Positions 18,328 to 27,259 of a DNA stretch of 64,000 nt are shown one piece after another. Numbering within the stretch: the stretch's first letter is position 1; every line of letters begins with the position of its first letter. The position numbers and the translations under genes were made by a program. Source of the stretch: Magnetococcales bacterium WMHbin3 (GTDB lineage: Bacteria; Pseudomonadota; Magnetococcia; Magnetococcales; Magnetaquicoccaceae); contig PDZX01000013.1 in assembly GCA_002753185.1 (NCBI GenBank), positions 17,217 through 81,216 on the forward strand, given 5' to 3'. Below the pieces are notes generated by a model that worked only from the letters and a program-made list of their open reading frames with translations, had not been told where the DNA came from and made no database searches.

Positions 18328-20484
18328 ATGAAGACCCCATATCGCCCATCCACCCTGTCTGCCCTGACCGGCCTGCTCGCCATCGCCATCTGCCCCGGCC
18401 TGGCCTGGTCCGAGGAGAAACCGTTGCCGGAGATGAGTCCCACCGCCGCGCCCTACACCAAACCGGAGAGTTCCCTCTCCGTGGGGGCCGGTTATCTGCT
18501 CGGCGACCGTCAGCAGTTGGGCATCTTCGATGCACGGGATCACACCCGCCCGGAACTGCTGCTGGACGCCAATATCGTCCGGCGCGACGACGCCACCGGC
18601 ACCTGGAGCCGGGCCATGGGCCGCAATCTCGGCCGGGACGACAACCGGGAAGCCACCCTGGAGATGGAGCGTCAGGGCATGTGGGGGGTACGTCTCGACT
18701 ACAACGAAATCCCCGCCCTGGCCCCCTATACCGCCAACTCCAAGACCGACGGCCTGGGGACCACCACACAGATCATTCCAAAGAGCGCCATTGCCAACAA
18801 CGGCAACACCTACCATATTGAAACCAACCGGGAACGGGTGACATTCAACACCTTTCGCACGTTCAATCAAAAACTCAAATTTAACCTGAACTTCCGCAAC
18901 GAGACCAAGGAGGGCACCCGTCAATGGGGCCGGGGCGGCGCGCCGGAGTTCGTCCTGGAGCCGGTGGATTGGACCATGCGCCAACTGGAGCCTTCGGTCA
19001 GCTACCAGGGACGCGACCTGCAATGGCAGTTCGGCTACAGCGGGAGCTGGTACCACAACGACAACAACCTGGTGGACACCCGCCTGCAAGGGGACAACCC
19101 CGCCACGCTGGCCAACCACTACTACCTCTCCCTGCCCCTGGACAACGAGGCGCACCAGATCCATCTGTCCGGCGGTTATCAACTCCCGGCGGATACCCGC
19201 ATCACCTTCAAGATCGCCCATGGCCGCGCCTTGCAGAACGAACACCTCCCCACCGCCGACATCGCCGGCCTGGGCCGCACTGGCGGTCTTGCCAGCCTGG
19301 AGGGCCGGGTGGACACCACCCATCTGCTGCTGGGCCTCTCCTCCCGCCCCCTACCGGATCTGCACATCAACGCCAAACTTCGCTATTACGACGAGGCCGA
19401 CAAAACCCCCGCCTGGCTGGTGGCCCAAACCGCCACGGCCCAGGTCCACTCCACCCCGGCCTCGCTCACCACCTATACCGGCCTGCTGGAGGCGAGCTAC
19501 CGCCTCCCCTTCGACACCACCGTCACCGCCGGCGTGGAACACAAGAAACAGGACCGCGCGGTCCCCTTCGGCAACGACCGCAATGGCGACGGCATGGACG
19601 ACGAACGCTTCGTCCCCTGGCGCAACCGCCTGGACGAAACCACCTGGCGCCTGCAACTGGCCCGTCACCTTTCGGAGACCGTAAACGGCACGGCGAGCGT
19701 CGAACATGCCGTGCGCACTGGTTCGAGCTTCGTGGACTCCCCCAACATCCTGGGCACCACGCAAGGCAAGATCGTCCCGTTCTTCATCGCCGACCGGGAG
19801 CGGGACAAACTGCGCATCGCCCTGGACTGGCGTCCCATCGAACGACTCGGCGTGCAACTCAACGCCGAAAACGCCCTGGACCACTACGACGACCAGACCC
19901 ACCCCTACGGCATGAAAAAGGGCCATGCCCAACTCTATGCGCTGGATCTGGACTTCGCCCCGACCGACAAGTGGCTGTTGACGGCCTGGTACGCCTACGA
20001 CATCAATCGCACCTGGCAGGACTCCGGACGCTGGAACACCCCCACGCAACACGAGGCGGACAAGAGTTCCCTGCTCACCGACACCGGCTCCACCCTGGGT
20101 CTGGGGGTGCGCAACCAGTGGAACGAAAAACTCAAGCTGGGGGCCAACTTCCAATGGACCCGCACCACCTCCTCCTTCGATGACATGGTGACCACCGATC
20201 CGAAGAGCGCCGTGCCGGCCTATCCGGCGGGGGTCACCCCCCTGCCGACCATCGTCTCGCCCATGACCCGGCTGAACGCCTTTTTCGAATACAAGGGGCT
20301 GGGACCGGGCATGCTGCGTTGGGACTATATCCACGAGCGATGGGAGAGCAACGACTGGAACTGGAAATTCAGCGACGGGACGCCCTTCATCTACGGGACC
20401 ACCACGGACAGCACGCAAATGGCCACCCAGGACCGGCAGACTGCGGATTTCATCGGAGTCCGCTACACCACCCGCTTCCAGTGA
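18328..20484 (+). CDS. MtrB/PioB-family outer-membrane beta-barrel porin
   Basis: This 718-residue protein starts with a Sec signal peptide (about residues 1-31, ending GLAWS). The rest is a long series of alternating amphipathic strands with aromatic girdles, such as QWQFGYSGSWYHNDNN and LTAWYAYDINRTW, and it ends GVRYTTRFQ as barrels do. Length and pattern match the MtrB/PioB/MtoB family, which sheaths a decaheme cytochrome to form an insulated electron wire. No N-terminal CxxC pair of the kind described in Shewanella MtrB was found. It follows the decaheme gene directly and overlaps the next gene as GTGA. Partner specificity is inferred from the operon. Confidence 0.9.
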   Translation: MKTPYRPSTLSALTGLLAIAICPGLAWSEEKPLPEMSPTAAPYTKPESSLSVGAGYLLGDRQQLGIFDARDHTRPELLLDANIVRRDDATGTWSRAMGRNLGRDDNREATLEMERQGMWGVRLDYNEIPALAPYTANSKTDGLGTTTQIIPKSAIANNGNTYHIETNRERVTFNTFRTFNQKLKFNLNFRNETKEGTRQWGRGGAPEFVLEPVDWTMRQLEPSVSYQGRDLQWQFGYSGSWYHNDNNLVDTRLQGDNPATLANHYYLSLPLDNEAHQIHLSGGYQLPADTRITFKIAHGRALQNEHLPTADIAGLGRTGGLASLEGRVDTTHLLLGLSSRPLPDLHINAKLRYYDEADKTPAWLVAQTATAQVHSTPASLTTYTGLLEASYRLPFDTTVTAGVEHKKQDRAVPFGNDRNGDGMDDERFVPWRNRLDETTWRLQLARHLSETVNGTASVEHAVRTGSSFVDSPNILGTTQGKIVPFFIADRERDKLRIALDWRPIERLGVQLNAENALDHYDDQTHPYGMKKGHAQLYALDLDFAPTDKWLLTAWYAYDINRTWQDSGRWNTPTQHEADKSSLLTDTGSTLGLGVRNQWNEKLKLGANFQWTRTTSSFDDMVTTDPKSAVPAYPAGVTPLPTIVSPMTRLNAFFEYKGLGPGMLRWDYIHERWESNDWNWKFSDGTPFIYGTTTDSTQMATQDRQTADFIGVRYTTRFQ

Positions 20485-22352
20485 TCTCACGTCTTTTATT
20501 ATTACTGTTTTTTTTCCCCTGGATGTCGTCGGTCGGCCTGGCCGACGACAACGGGGCCTGTTGGCGCTGTCACGATGGCGGCCAGGAGATCGTCGCCAGC
20601 GGGGAGAAAAAACAGCCGCTCCATGCCATCCCCCCGGAACGGTACGCGCAAGGGGTGCATGGCCGCATGGCCTGCCGGGAGTGCCACACGGGCATCGTCA
20701 ACCTCGATCCCCCGCACCAGACCGACACGGCGACGAAAATCGACTGCGCCATCTGTCACGAAAAAAGGACGGAGGAAAAGGAAGCGCGGATCAGGCGCAA
20801 CATCGACCTCTACCGAAAATCGTTCCACGCCCGCCCCAATCCGGACGACCCCAACTTTCCCAACGCCACCTGCCACGAGTGCCACGACACCCATTTTTTC
20901 AATGTCCCCCCCGGCGACCGGGCCACACCGGGCCATGCGGCATGGCGCGCCGGCATCCCGGAGTTGTGCGGCAAGTGCCATGACGACCCTCTGGAGCGCT
21001 TTTCCGCATCGATTCACGGCGTCGAACTGTCGCGCAAAAACAATCCCCGCGCCCCGACCTGCACGGATTGCCACGGCATACACGACATCACCGGATCGCA
21101 CATTCCCGCCTTCACCCTGGGGGCCACGGAAAACTGTGGAAAATGCCATCCGCGCAATCTGGCCAGCTATCGCCGTTTTTACCACGGCCAGGTCAACCGG
21201 TTGGGGGCCACCGCCACCGCCAACTGCTTTCACTGTCATGACAGCCACGCCACCCGTGCCGTCAAGGACCCCGGGGCCACGGTCCATCCAGGCAAGCGTC
21301 TGAAAACCTGCCAGAAATGCCACGACGGCCAAAACCGCCCGCTGGCGACCCCTGGTTTCACCTCCTTCACGCCCCACGCCCACGCCGATGATTTCGCCCG
21401 TTACCCGGCAATGTGGATCGCCTCCCGTCTCATGCACGGCCTGACCTGGGGGGTGATGCTCTTTTTTCTGCTGCATTCCGCGCTCTGGTTCCATCGGGAA
21501 TGGCGGGAACGCCCCCCCGCGCCGCGCCCGGCCCCATCGGGACGGCATGTGCGACGCTTCCCCTGGTTCTGGCGGGTGGCCCATCTGCTCTTCGCCCTGA
21601 CGGTGATGACGCTGATTGCGACGGGCATGACCCTCCACCATGCCCACGCGCCGTGGGCACCGCTCCTGGCCAAACTCATGGGCGGACCGGCCAACATGGG
21701 CTGGATCCATCGCGGCGCGGCTTTGCTGATGGCGAGTCTCTTTCTTCTGCATTTGCTGGTTCTGCTGCCGCGCCTGATCCGCGACAAGCATTTCACCTGG
21801 TTCGGACCCGACTCCCTGCTGCCCAACCGGCGGGATTTCCGGGAATGTGGGGCCATGTTCCGCTGGTTTCTGGGCCGTGGCGAAAAACCGCGTTTCGAGC
21901 GCTGGACCTATTATGAAAAATTCGACTACTGGGCGGTCTTCTGGGGCATGGCCCTGATCGGGGGCAGCGGAGTGCTGTTGGCCTTTCCCCATGTGGCAGG
22001 CGCGTATTTCGACGGCTGGGTTTTCAACGTCGCCCTGCTGCTGCATGGCGAAGAGGCCTTTCTCGCGGCGGTTTTTTTGTTTACCATTCACTTTTTCAAC
22101 AATCACTTTCTCCCCTCTCGTCTGCCGCCGCCGGAGACCGTGATCTTCACCGGCAGCGACGCCTTGGAGAAATTGCAAAAAGAACACCCGGCCTATCATG
22201 CGCGTCTGCTGGCCAACCACGCGCTGGAACGCCACCTGGTCCCGCCCCCCGCGCGGATGCTGGTTCGGGGATCGCAAATCCTCGGACTGCTGCTCATCGG
22301 CTGCGGGCTGATCCTGCTGCTTCTGACCCTGCACGGAGCGTTGACGGCATGA
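20481..22352 (+). CDS. CbcL-like inner-membrane quinol oxidoreductase: nine heme c sites fused to cytochrome b domain
   Basis: Starting at the GTG that overlaps the porin stop (GTGA), this 623-residue protein has a signal/anchor segment and nine CxxCH sites: CWRCH, CRECH, CAICH, CHECH, CGKCH, CTDCH, CGKCH, CFHCH and CQKCH. From about residue 315 on it has five hydrophobic segments with paired histidines (VMLFFLLHSALWFH, LMASLFLLHLLVLL, FLAAVFLFTIHFF) like FdnI/HydC cytochrome b. This nine-c plus b architecture is the one known for Geobacter CbcL, which links the quinone pool to periplasmic cytochromes. Here it would supply or accept electrons for the monoheme and decaheme proteins. It overlaps the next gene by 4 bp. 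Confidence 0.88.
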   Translation: MISRLLLLLFFFPWMSSVGLADDNGACWRCHDGGQEIVASGEKKQPLHAIPPERYAQGVHGRMACRECHTGIVNLDPPHQTDTATKIDCAICHEKRTEEKEARIRRNIDLYRKSFHARPNPDDPNFPNATCHECHDTHFFNVPPGDRATPGHAAWRAGIPELCGKCHDDPLERFSASIHGVELSRKNNPRAPTCTDCHGIHDITGSHIPAFTLGATENCGKCHPRNLASYRRFYHGQVNRLGATATANCFHCHDSHATRAVKDPGATVHPGKRLKTCQKCHDGQNRPLATPGFTSFTPHAHADDFARYPAMWIASRLMHGLTWGVMLFFLLHSALWFHREWRERPPAPRPAPSGRHVRRFPWFWRVAHLLFALTVMTLIATGMTLHHAHAPWAPLLAKLMGGPANMGWIHRGAALLMASLFLLHLLVLLPRLIRDKHFTWFGPDSLLPNRRDFRECGAMFRWFLGRGEKPRFERWTYYEKFDYWAVFWGMALIGGSGVLLAFPHVAGAYFDGWVFNVALLLHGEEAFLAAVFLFTIHFFNNHFLPSRLPPPETVIFTGSDALEKLQKEHPAYHARLLANHALERHLVPPPARMLVRGSQILGLLLIGCGLILLLLTLHGALTA

Positions 22353-23059
22353 TGAGATTTTTTTTACTGTTTTTGTGTCTGACATGGCTTGCGAACGCGC
22401 CGCCGGCCCATGCAGGGGTGGCGGACGCCCTGCGCCGGGCCGCCGAAAAGGGAGACATCTCGGCGCAAAACACCCTTGGCGTGATGCACTACCTGGGCAG
22501 AGGAGGCGTGTTGCAGGATTTCCAGGAATCGATAAAATGGTTCCGCCGGGCCGCCGACAAGGGCAACGCCGCCGCGCAATCCAACCTGGGGGTGATGTAC
22601 CTGCGCGGGGAAGGGGTCGCCAAGGATCTCCAGGAAGCGGTCAAATGGCTGAAGCTGGCGGCCGGCCAGGAGAACGCCACGGCGCAAGCCAATCTCGGCA
22701 TGCTCCATTTGCGCGGCGAGGGGGTCAAGCAGGATTTCAAGGAGGCCGTCCACTGGTTCCGGCGCAGCGCCGGTCAAGGCAACCCGGCGGCGCAGGCGAA
22801 GCTGGGCGATATGGCCCTGCGCGGTCAGGGCATGCCAAAAGATATCGTCACCGCCCACTTCTGGTTCAACCTGGCGGCCAGCAAGGGCAACAAGGCCGCC
22901 CTCCGCATGCGCGACGCCCTCACTGCCAAGATGACCCCGGAGCAGATCACCCGGGCACAGGAAATGGCCAAGAACTGGAAACCCACCCCCGGCAAAGCCA
23001 CCCCCAAACCTTCCTCACCCTGGCGCAAGCCCGACATACCCGCCGAACAGGCGATTTGA
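22349..23059 (+). CDS. secreted Sel1-repeat protein
   Basis: This 236-residue protein has a signal peptide (MMRFFLLFLCLTWLANAPPAHA) and at least four Sel1-like repeats of 36 residues. The repeats are recognisable by AQNTLGVMHYLGRG, AQSNLGVMYLRGEGV, AQANLGMLHLRGEGV and AQAKLGDMALRGQGM, each followed by an amphipathic WFRRAA-type helix. The tail is rich in Lys and Pro. Sel1 repeats mediate protein-protein contacts. Overlapping the CbcL-like gene as ATGA, this one may help assemble the conduit, but that is inference from position. It ends the eight-gene run. Confidence 0.88.
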   Translation: MMRFFLLFLCLTWLANAPPAHAGVADALRRAAEKGDISAQNTLGVMHYLGRGGVLQDFQESIKWFRRAADKGNAAAQSNLGVMYLRGEGVAKDLQEAVKWLKLAAGQENATAQANLGMLHLRGEGVKQDFKEAVHWFRRSAGQGNPAAQAKLGDMALRGQGMPKDIVTAHFWFNLAASKGNKAALRMRDALTAKMTPEQITRAQEMAKNWKPTPGKATPKPSSPWRKPDIPAEQAI

Positions 23060-23254
23060 TCCCCGTCCCATAACCCATGACCGTATCCCTGCCCATGGGA
23101 TACCCATGCGCGCCTGGATTCCGTATGCGCGGAATTTGCGAGCCATTGCTCAAAAAATGCTTGCAATGGGATCCGGTTGTGACTAGATTCCATGGAGCCG
23201 GATTTTTCATCTTCCATCATTCCATGAGCAACAAAAACAAAGAGAGAGGAAAAG

Positions 23255-25480
23255 GTGAGCGATATAAACTATTCAAAGACAATTAATTATAAAAGAGAAC
23301 ACGCCCACCTGCGAGAATGGCCCGCTGATCGCGAATTATTCAAACTGTTACGGCAGGGTCAAGTCCCCTCCCCCCAAGATCGCATCGGTCTGGCAATATC
23401 GGGAGGCGGCATCCGTTCCGCCACCTTCGGCCTGGGCATCGTGCAATATCTCGGCAAGCTCGGTCGCTACCGGGAATTCGATTATCTCTCCACGGTCTCG
23501 GGCGGCGGGTTCCTGGGATCCTGCCTGACCTCCTGGTATTCGGCGACCAACTCTGCCAATCCAGCATTCCCATTCGTGCATGACAAGAACGAAGAATCGC
23601 TTCCATTCCAACATTTGCGTAATTTTTCCAACTATCTGGCCCCATCAGGCAGCCTGCTCGACAACGCGCGCATGCTGGCCATCTTCATTCGGGGCCTGTT
23701 CTTCAACATGGTTCTGGTGCTGCCGTTCATTCTGTTTCTGGCGGCGGCGGGCATCACCTACCTGCCGGGTCTCAGTACCGATTTTTTTCTGACCAAATGG
23801 CTTACTATCATCATTGTGGTACTATTCACGTTGATACATATCGTCTTTGCCGCGTCCAGAGGCAAAGACATCGCCACCTGGAAACAACGTGATAGGGCTA
23901 CCAAGTGGATCATGGGGGGCTTGTTGGTCCTGTTAGGCGTGATCTTCTTCTTGGAACTGCAACCGCATGCCATGGAGCTTTTTTTCTGTCTGCACGGAAA
24001 ACTGGAAGAACATAGCGGCAAACTGGTCAGCGTACTGGGAACCGCCGCCAGCAGCGTCTATCTCTTAATAAACAAAATCAAAAAGAGCGAGGAGGGTACA
24101 TCCGAGGGCATTCCGTTCGCCAAATACGGCGCTCTGGCTATCGCGACCATTGTGGTTCCTCTGTTCTTCTGGAGCCTGACCCTCTGGCTGATGATGCCCG
24201 GCCTGCACTGGGACGCCTGTTCCATACACATCACCCACAACGACAACTCGCACCCCTACCTGCAGGACCTCACGATTGCGGGCGCGGTGCTCTTCGGGTT
24301 CGGCATATTCTTCAACATCAACAAATACTCCCTGCATGTCTTCTATCGGGACCGCCTGAGCCGCGCCTATCTGATCAAACCCGGCCAGAAGGCGCCAGGG
24401 CACAATGACACACTGAAACTCAGCGAGATGGAGTTCAAGAGCAAGGATGCCCCCTACCATCTGATCAACGCCGCCGTGAACGTCACCCGCACGGACGGCA
24501 TTTCCGACACTGAGGACGATTACGTCATGCGCGGACGCACGGCGGATTTCTTTCTGTTCAGCAAGGAGTGGGTCGGCTCGGCACTGACCGGCTATTGCAA
24601 CACGACCACCATGGAGAAAGCCGACCCCTGGCTCAATCTGGGCACCGCCATGGCCATCTCCGGCGCAGCCTTCTCGCCCAACATGGGCACCTTCACCATG
24701 AAGCCCCTGACGGCATTGATGACTTTTCTCAATATCCGGCTCGGCTACTGGCTGCCCAATCCAAAGTGCTTCGAAAAACGTCCTCCAGGATATGCGTGGC
24801 AGACAATCAAGGAGTTATGGAAAAATCTCAGTCATTTCAATTTAATAGACGCAGGTACATCACTGACAAAATTGATCAATATACCATACTTCCTCATGAC
24901 GACCTGTAAATATTGGTATCCGCCGCGCAAATATCTCTTCAACGAGGCCTTTTCATCCCTGTCGCCCCACGAGGACGCCTTCATCAACGTCTCCGATGGC
25001 GGACACATCGAAAACCTGGCCATCTATCCGCTTTTGCAAAGAAAATGCCGCCTGATCGTGGCCCTGGACGGCGAGGCGGACCCGAAGATGCAATTCGAGG
25101 GACTGGCCGACACCATCCGCCTGGCGCGCATCAATCTCAACGTCCACGTCGAGATGGAGACCGCCGAGATGCAAGATCTGCGGGATGGCAAACGTCATTA
25201 CGCCACAGGAAAGATCAAATACTACGAAAACGAAATCGAACGCGTTGGGACCCTGATCTACATCAAGGCATCTCTCTGCAAAAAAGAGGATGTCGATATC
25301 CAACACTACAAGGCGTGCCACCCGGAGTTTCCCCACGAAACCACCCTGGACCAGTTCTTCGACGAAAAACAGTTCGAGGCCTACCGCTCCCTGGGCTATC
25401 ATGTGGCCAAAGAGGTGTTTTCCACCGGGTATGGCATCCAGACAAGCAGCACGCCAGCACCGTTACCCGCAGTCTCTTGA
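23255..25480 (+). CDS. membrane-embedded patatin-like phospholipase
   Basis: This 741-residue protein has the patatin oxyanion hole SGGGIRS near residues 49-55, the nucleophile serine in TVSGGG (Ser82; the usual GxSxG starts with Thr here) and the catalytic aspartate in SDGGHIEN (Asp581). Between them lie about five hydrophobic helices (roughly 140-175, 182-203, 217-236, 285-310 and 340-360), so the hydrolase is split around a membrane domain. Known patatins are lipid acyl hydrolases. The substrate here is not predictable. GTG 23255 is preceded by GAGAGGA at good spacing. The gene stands alone, with 195 bp of non-coding sequence before it and a hairpin after it. Confidence 0.83.
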   Translation: MSDINYSKTINYKREHAHLREWPADRELFKLLRQGQVPSPQDRIGLAISGGGIRSATFGLGIVQYLGKLGRYREFDYLSTVSGGGFLGSCLTSWYSATNSANPAFPFVHDKNEESLPFQHLRNFSNYLAPSGSLLDNARMLAIFIRGLFFNMVLVLPFILFLAAAGITYLPGLSTDFFLTKWLTIIIVVLFTLIHIVFAASRGKDIATWKQRDRATKWIMGGLLVLLGVIFFLELQPHAMELFFCLHGKLEEHSGKLVSVLGTAASSVYLLINKIKKSEEGTSEGIPFAKYGALAIATIVVPLFFWSLTLWLMMPGLHWDACSIHITHNDNSHPYLQDLTIAGAVLFGFGIFFNINKYSLHVFYRDRLSRAYLIKPGQKAPGHNDTLKLSEMEFKSKDAPYHLINAAVNVTRTDGISDTEDDYVMRGRTADFFLFSKEWVGSALTGYCNTTTMEKADPWLNLGTAMAISGAAFSPNMGTFTMKPLTALMTFLNIRLGYWLPNPKCFEKRPPGYAWQTIKELWKNLSHFNLIDAGTSLTKLINIPYFLMTTCKYWYPPRKYLFNEAFSSLSPHEDAFINVSDGGHIENLAIYPLLQRKCRLIVALDGEADPKMQFEGLADTIRLARINLNVHVEMETAEMQDLRDGKRHYATGKIKYYENEIERVGTLIYIKASLCKKEDVDIQHYKACHPEFPHETTLDQFFDEKQFEAYRSLGYHVAKEVFSTGYGIQTSSTPAPLPAVS

Positions 25481-25505
25481 CGGCGCGTTGGCGAACGGAT
25501 CGGAA

Positions 25506-25538
25506 CGGGCGCGGGGATGATGTTCAAGACCGCGCCCG
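25506..25538 (+). terminator. GC-rich hairpin after the patatin gene
   Basis: A perfect 9 bp stem, CGGGCGCGG (25506-25514) pairing with CCGCGCCCG (25530-25538), lies 25 bp after the patatin stop. Only ATTTC follows it, so it may act as a weak intrinsic terminator or as an mRNA-stabilising structure. Confidence 0.45.
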
Positions 25539-25653
25539 ATTTCACTCCGCCGTTTCGTTCCGTGGTTGGACGCGCGGCGGTTTTTGCTTCCTTCCGGGTG
25601 GAGAGATTGCTATCCTGACAAAAGGAGCCATCGCAACACTCACGAGGGAACGG

Positions 25654-26649
25654 ATGCCTGGACAACGAGAATTCTGTGACAAGCTGGAGCAGGCGACGCA
25701 AAATGGTGAGAAAATCGCCCTGGAAGACGCCTTGCGGGTGCTGACGGACCCGGAGGTGCCGCTGCTGCCCTTGCTGGACGCGGCGTTCCAGGTGCGAAAA
25801 CGCCATTTCGGGCTGGGGGTGCGGGTCCATATTCTCAATAACGTGCAAAACGGCCTCTGCCCGGAAGATTGCAACTACTGCTCCCAGTCGGTGAGCGCCG
25901 CCGGCGACATCCCGGTCTGGGGCATGAAGTCCGATGAGACCATCCTGGAAGAGGCGGCACGGGCGCACGCCTCCGGGGCCTACCGCTACTGCCTGGTGCT
26001 CTCCGGTCGGGGACCGGGCGAGGAGCGCATCACCCACCTGGCGCAAGTGGTGAACCGCCTGAAACAGACCTTTTCCATGGAGGTGTGTCTGTCGGCGGGG
26101 TTCATCGACCGGCAACAGGCCCAACGCCTCAAGTCCGCCGGACTGGACCGCTACAACCACAACCTCAACACCGCCGAGGAGCGCTACGGCACCATCTGCC
26201 GCACCCACTCCTACAACGATCGTTTGTCCACCCTGCAGGCGGCCAAGAGCGCCGGACTGGAGGTGTGCAGCGGCATCATCATCGGCATGGGCGAATCCCC
26301 GGAGGAGGTGGTGGAGGTGGCCACGGAGCTGCACCGGCTCGACGCCCGCTCCATTCCGGTCAATTTCTACGTGCATGCCCCCGGCGCAAGCCTGGGCGAA
26401 CAGAACCGCCTCACCCCGGAGCTTTGTCTGCGGACCTTGTGTCTGTTCCGTTTTCTCAACCCTTGCGCCGAAATCCGCGCCGCCGGAGGCCGGGAAGCCA
26501 ACCTGCGCGGCCTGGAGTCCCTGGCCCTCTATCCCGCCAACTCCCTGTTCGCCGAAGGGTATCTCAATACCTCTGGCCACTCGGCAGACCGGACCATGGC
26601 GATGATCCGCGACGCCGGCTTTACCGTGGAACGGGTGGATGAACATTGA
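25654..26649 (+). CDS. bioB: biotin synthase
   Basis: This 331-residue radical SAM enzyme inserts sulfur into dethiobiotin, the last step of biotin synthesis. The 4Fe-4S site CPEDCNYC has its cysteines at 69, 73 and 76. NNVQNGLCPEDCNYCSQS, YNHNLNTAEERY and the conserved late Arg region (IPVNFYVHAPG) are typical of the family. ATG 25654 has GAGGGA just upstream; the frame is open further back but without family similarity. The 3' end overlaps bioD by 11 bp. bioB, bioD and bioA form one operon. Confidence 0.97.
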   Translation: MPGQREFCDKLEQATQNGEKIALEDALRVLTDPEVPLLPLLDAAFQVRKRHFGLGVRVHILNNVQNGLCPEDCNYCSQSVSAAGDIPVWGMKSDETILEEAARAHASGAYRYCLVLSGRGPGEERITHLAQVVNRLKQTFSMEVCLSAGFIDRQQAQRLKSAGLDRYNHNLNTAEERYGTICRTHSYNDRLSTLQAAKSAGLEVCSGIIIGMGESPEEVVEVATELHRLDARSIPVNFYVHAPGASLGEQNRLTPELCLRTLCLFRFLNPCAEIRAAGGREANLRGLESLALYPANSLFAEGYLNTSGHSADRTMAMIRDAGFTVERVDEH

Positions 26650-27259
26650 CCCGCCCGAACGGGGCCTCTTCGTCACCGGCACCGATACCGGCGTTGGCAA
26701 GAGCGTCGCTTCGGCCTGGCTGGCGCAAAAATGGTCGGCGGCCTACTGGAAACCGGTGCAGTCGGGCCTGGAGGAGGAGAGCGACAGCGACTTCGTGCGA
26801 CGTCTGAGCGGCGCCCCCGTCTTTCCGGAGCGCCACCGGCTGACCCAGCCCCTCTCCCCCCACGAGGCGGCCCGCCGGGACGGGGTTCGCATCTCCCTCG
26901 ATGATTTTTCCCTGCCAACTGGCAAAAAAACCCTGATCGTGGAAGGAGCCGGCGGGGTGCTGGTCCCCCTGAACGACCAGGCGCGCATGGTGGACCTCAT
27001 GGTCCGGCTGGGATTGCCGGTGCTCCTGGTGGCCCGCACGGCATTGGGGACCATCAACCACTCCCTGATGAGCCTCGAATGCCTGCGCGCGCGCGGCCTG
27101 GAGGTATGGGGCGCAATCCTCTCCGGCCCGCCCGACACCGTCAACCGGGAGGCCATCGCCCGCTTCGGCGGGGTGCGCATCCTGGCCGAGATCCCAAGGC
27201 TGGAACCGCTGACCAGGATATCCTTGTCGGCCATTCCCTTTTGTGGCGAGGCGCCATGA
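26639..27259 (+). CDS. bioD: dethiobiotin synthetase
   Basis: This 206-residue cytosolic enzyme closes the ureido ring of dethiobiotin using ATP and CO2. The P-loop GTDTGVGKS is at residues 14-22. IVEGAGGVLVPL (about 100-111) is the family signature around the second phosphate-binding segment. The protein is slightly shorter than E. coli BioD. It overlaps bioB by 11 bp and bioA by 4 bp, which points to coupled translation of the late biotin pathway. Confidence 0.94.
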   Translation: MNIDPPERGLFVTGTDTGVGKSVASAWLAQKWSAAYWKPVQSGLEEESDSDFVRRLSGAPVFPERHRLTQPLSPHEAARRDGVRISLDDFSLPTGKKTLIVEGAGGVLVPLNDQARMVDLMVRLGLPVLLVARTALGTINHSLMSLECLRARGLEVWGAILSGPPDTVNREAIARFGGVRILAEIPRLEPLTRISLSAIPFCGEAP

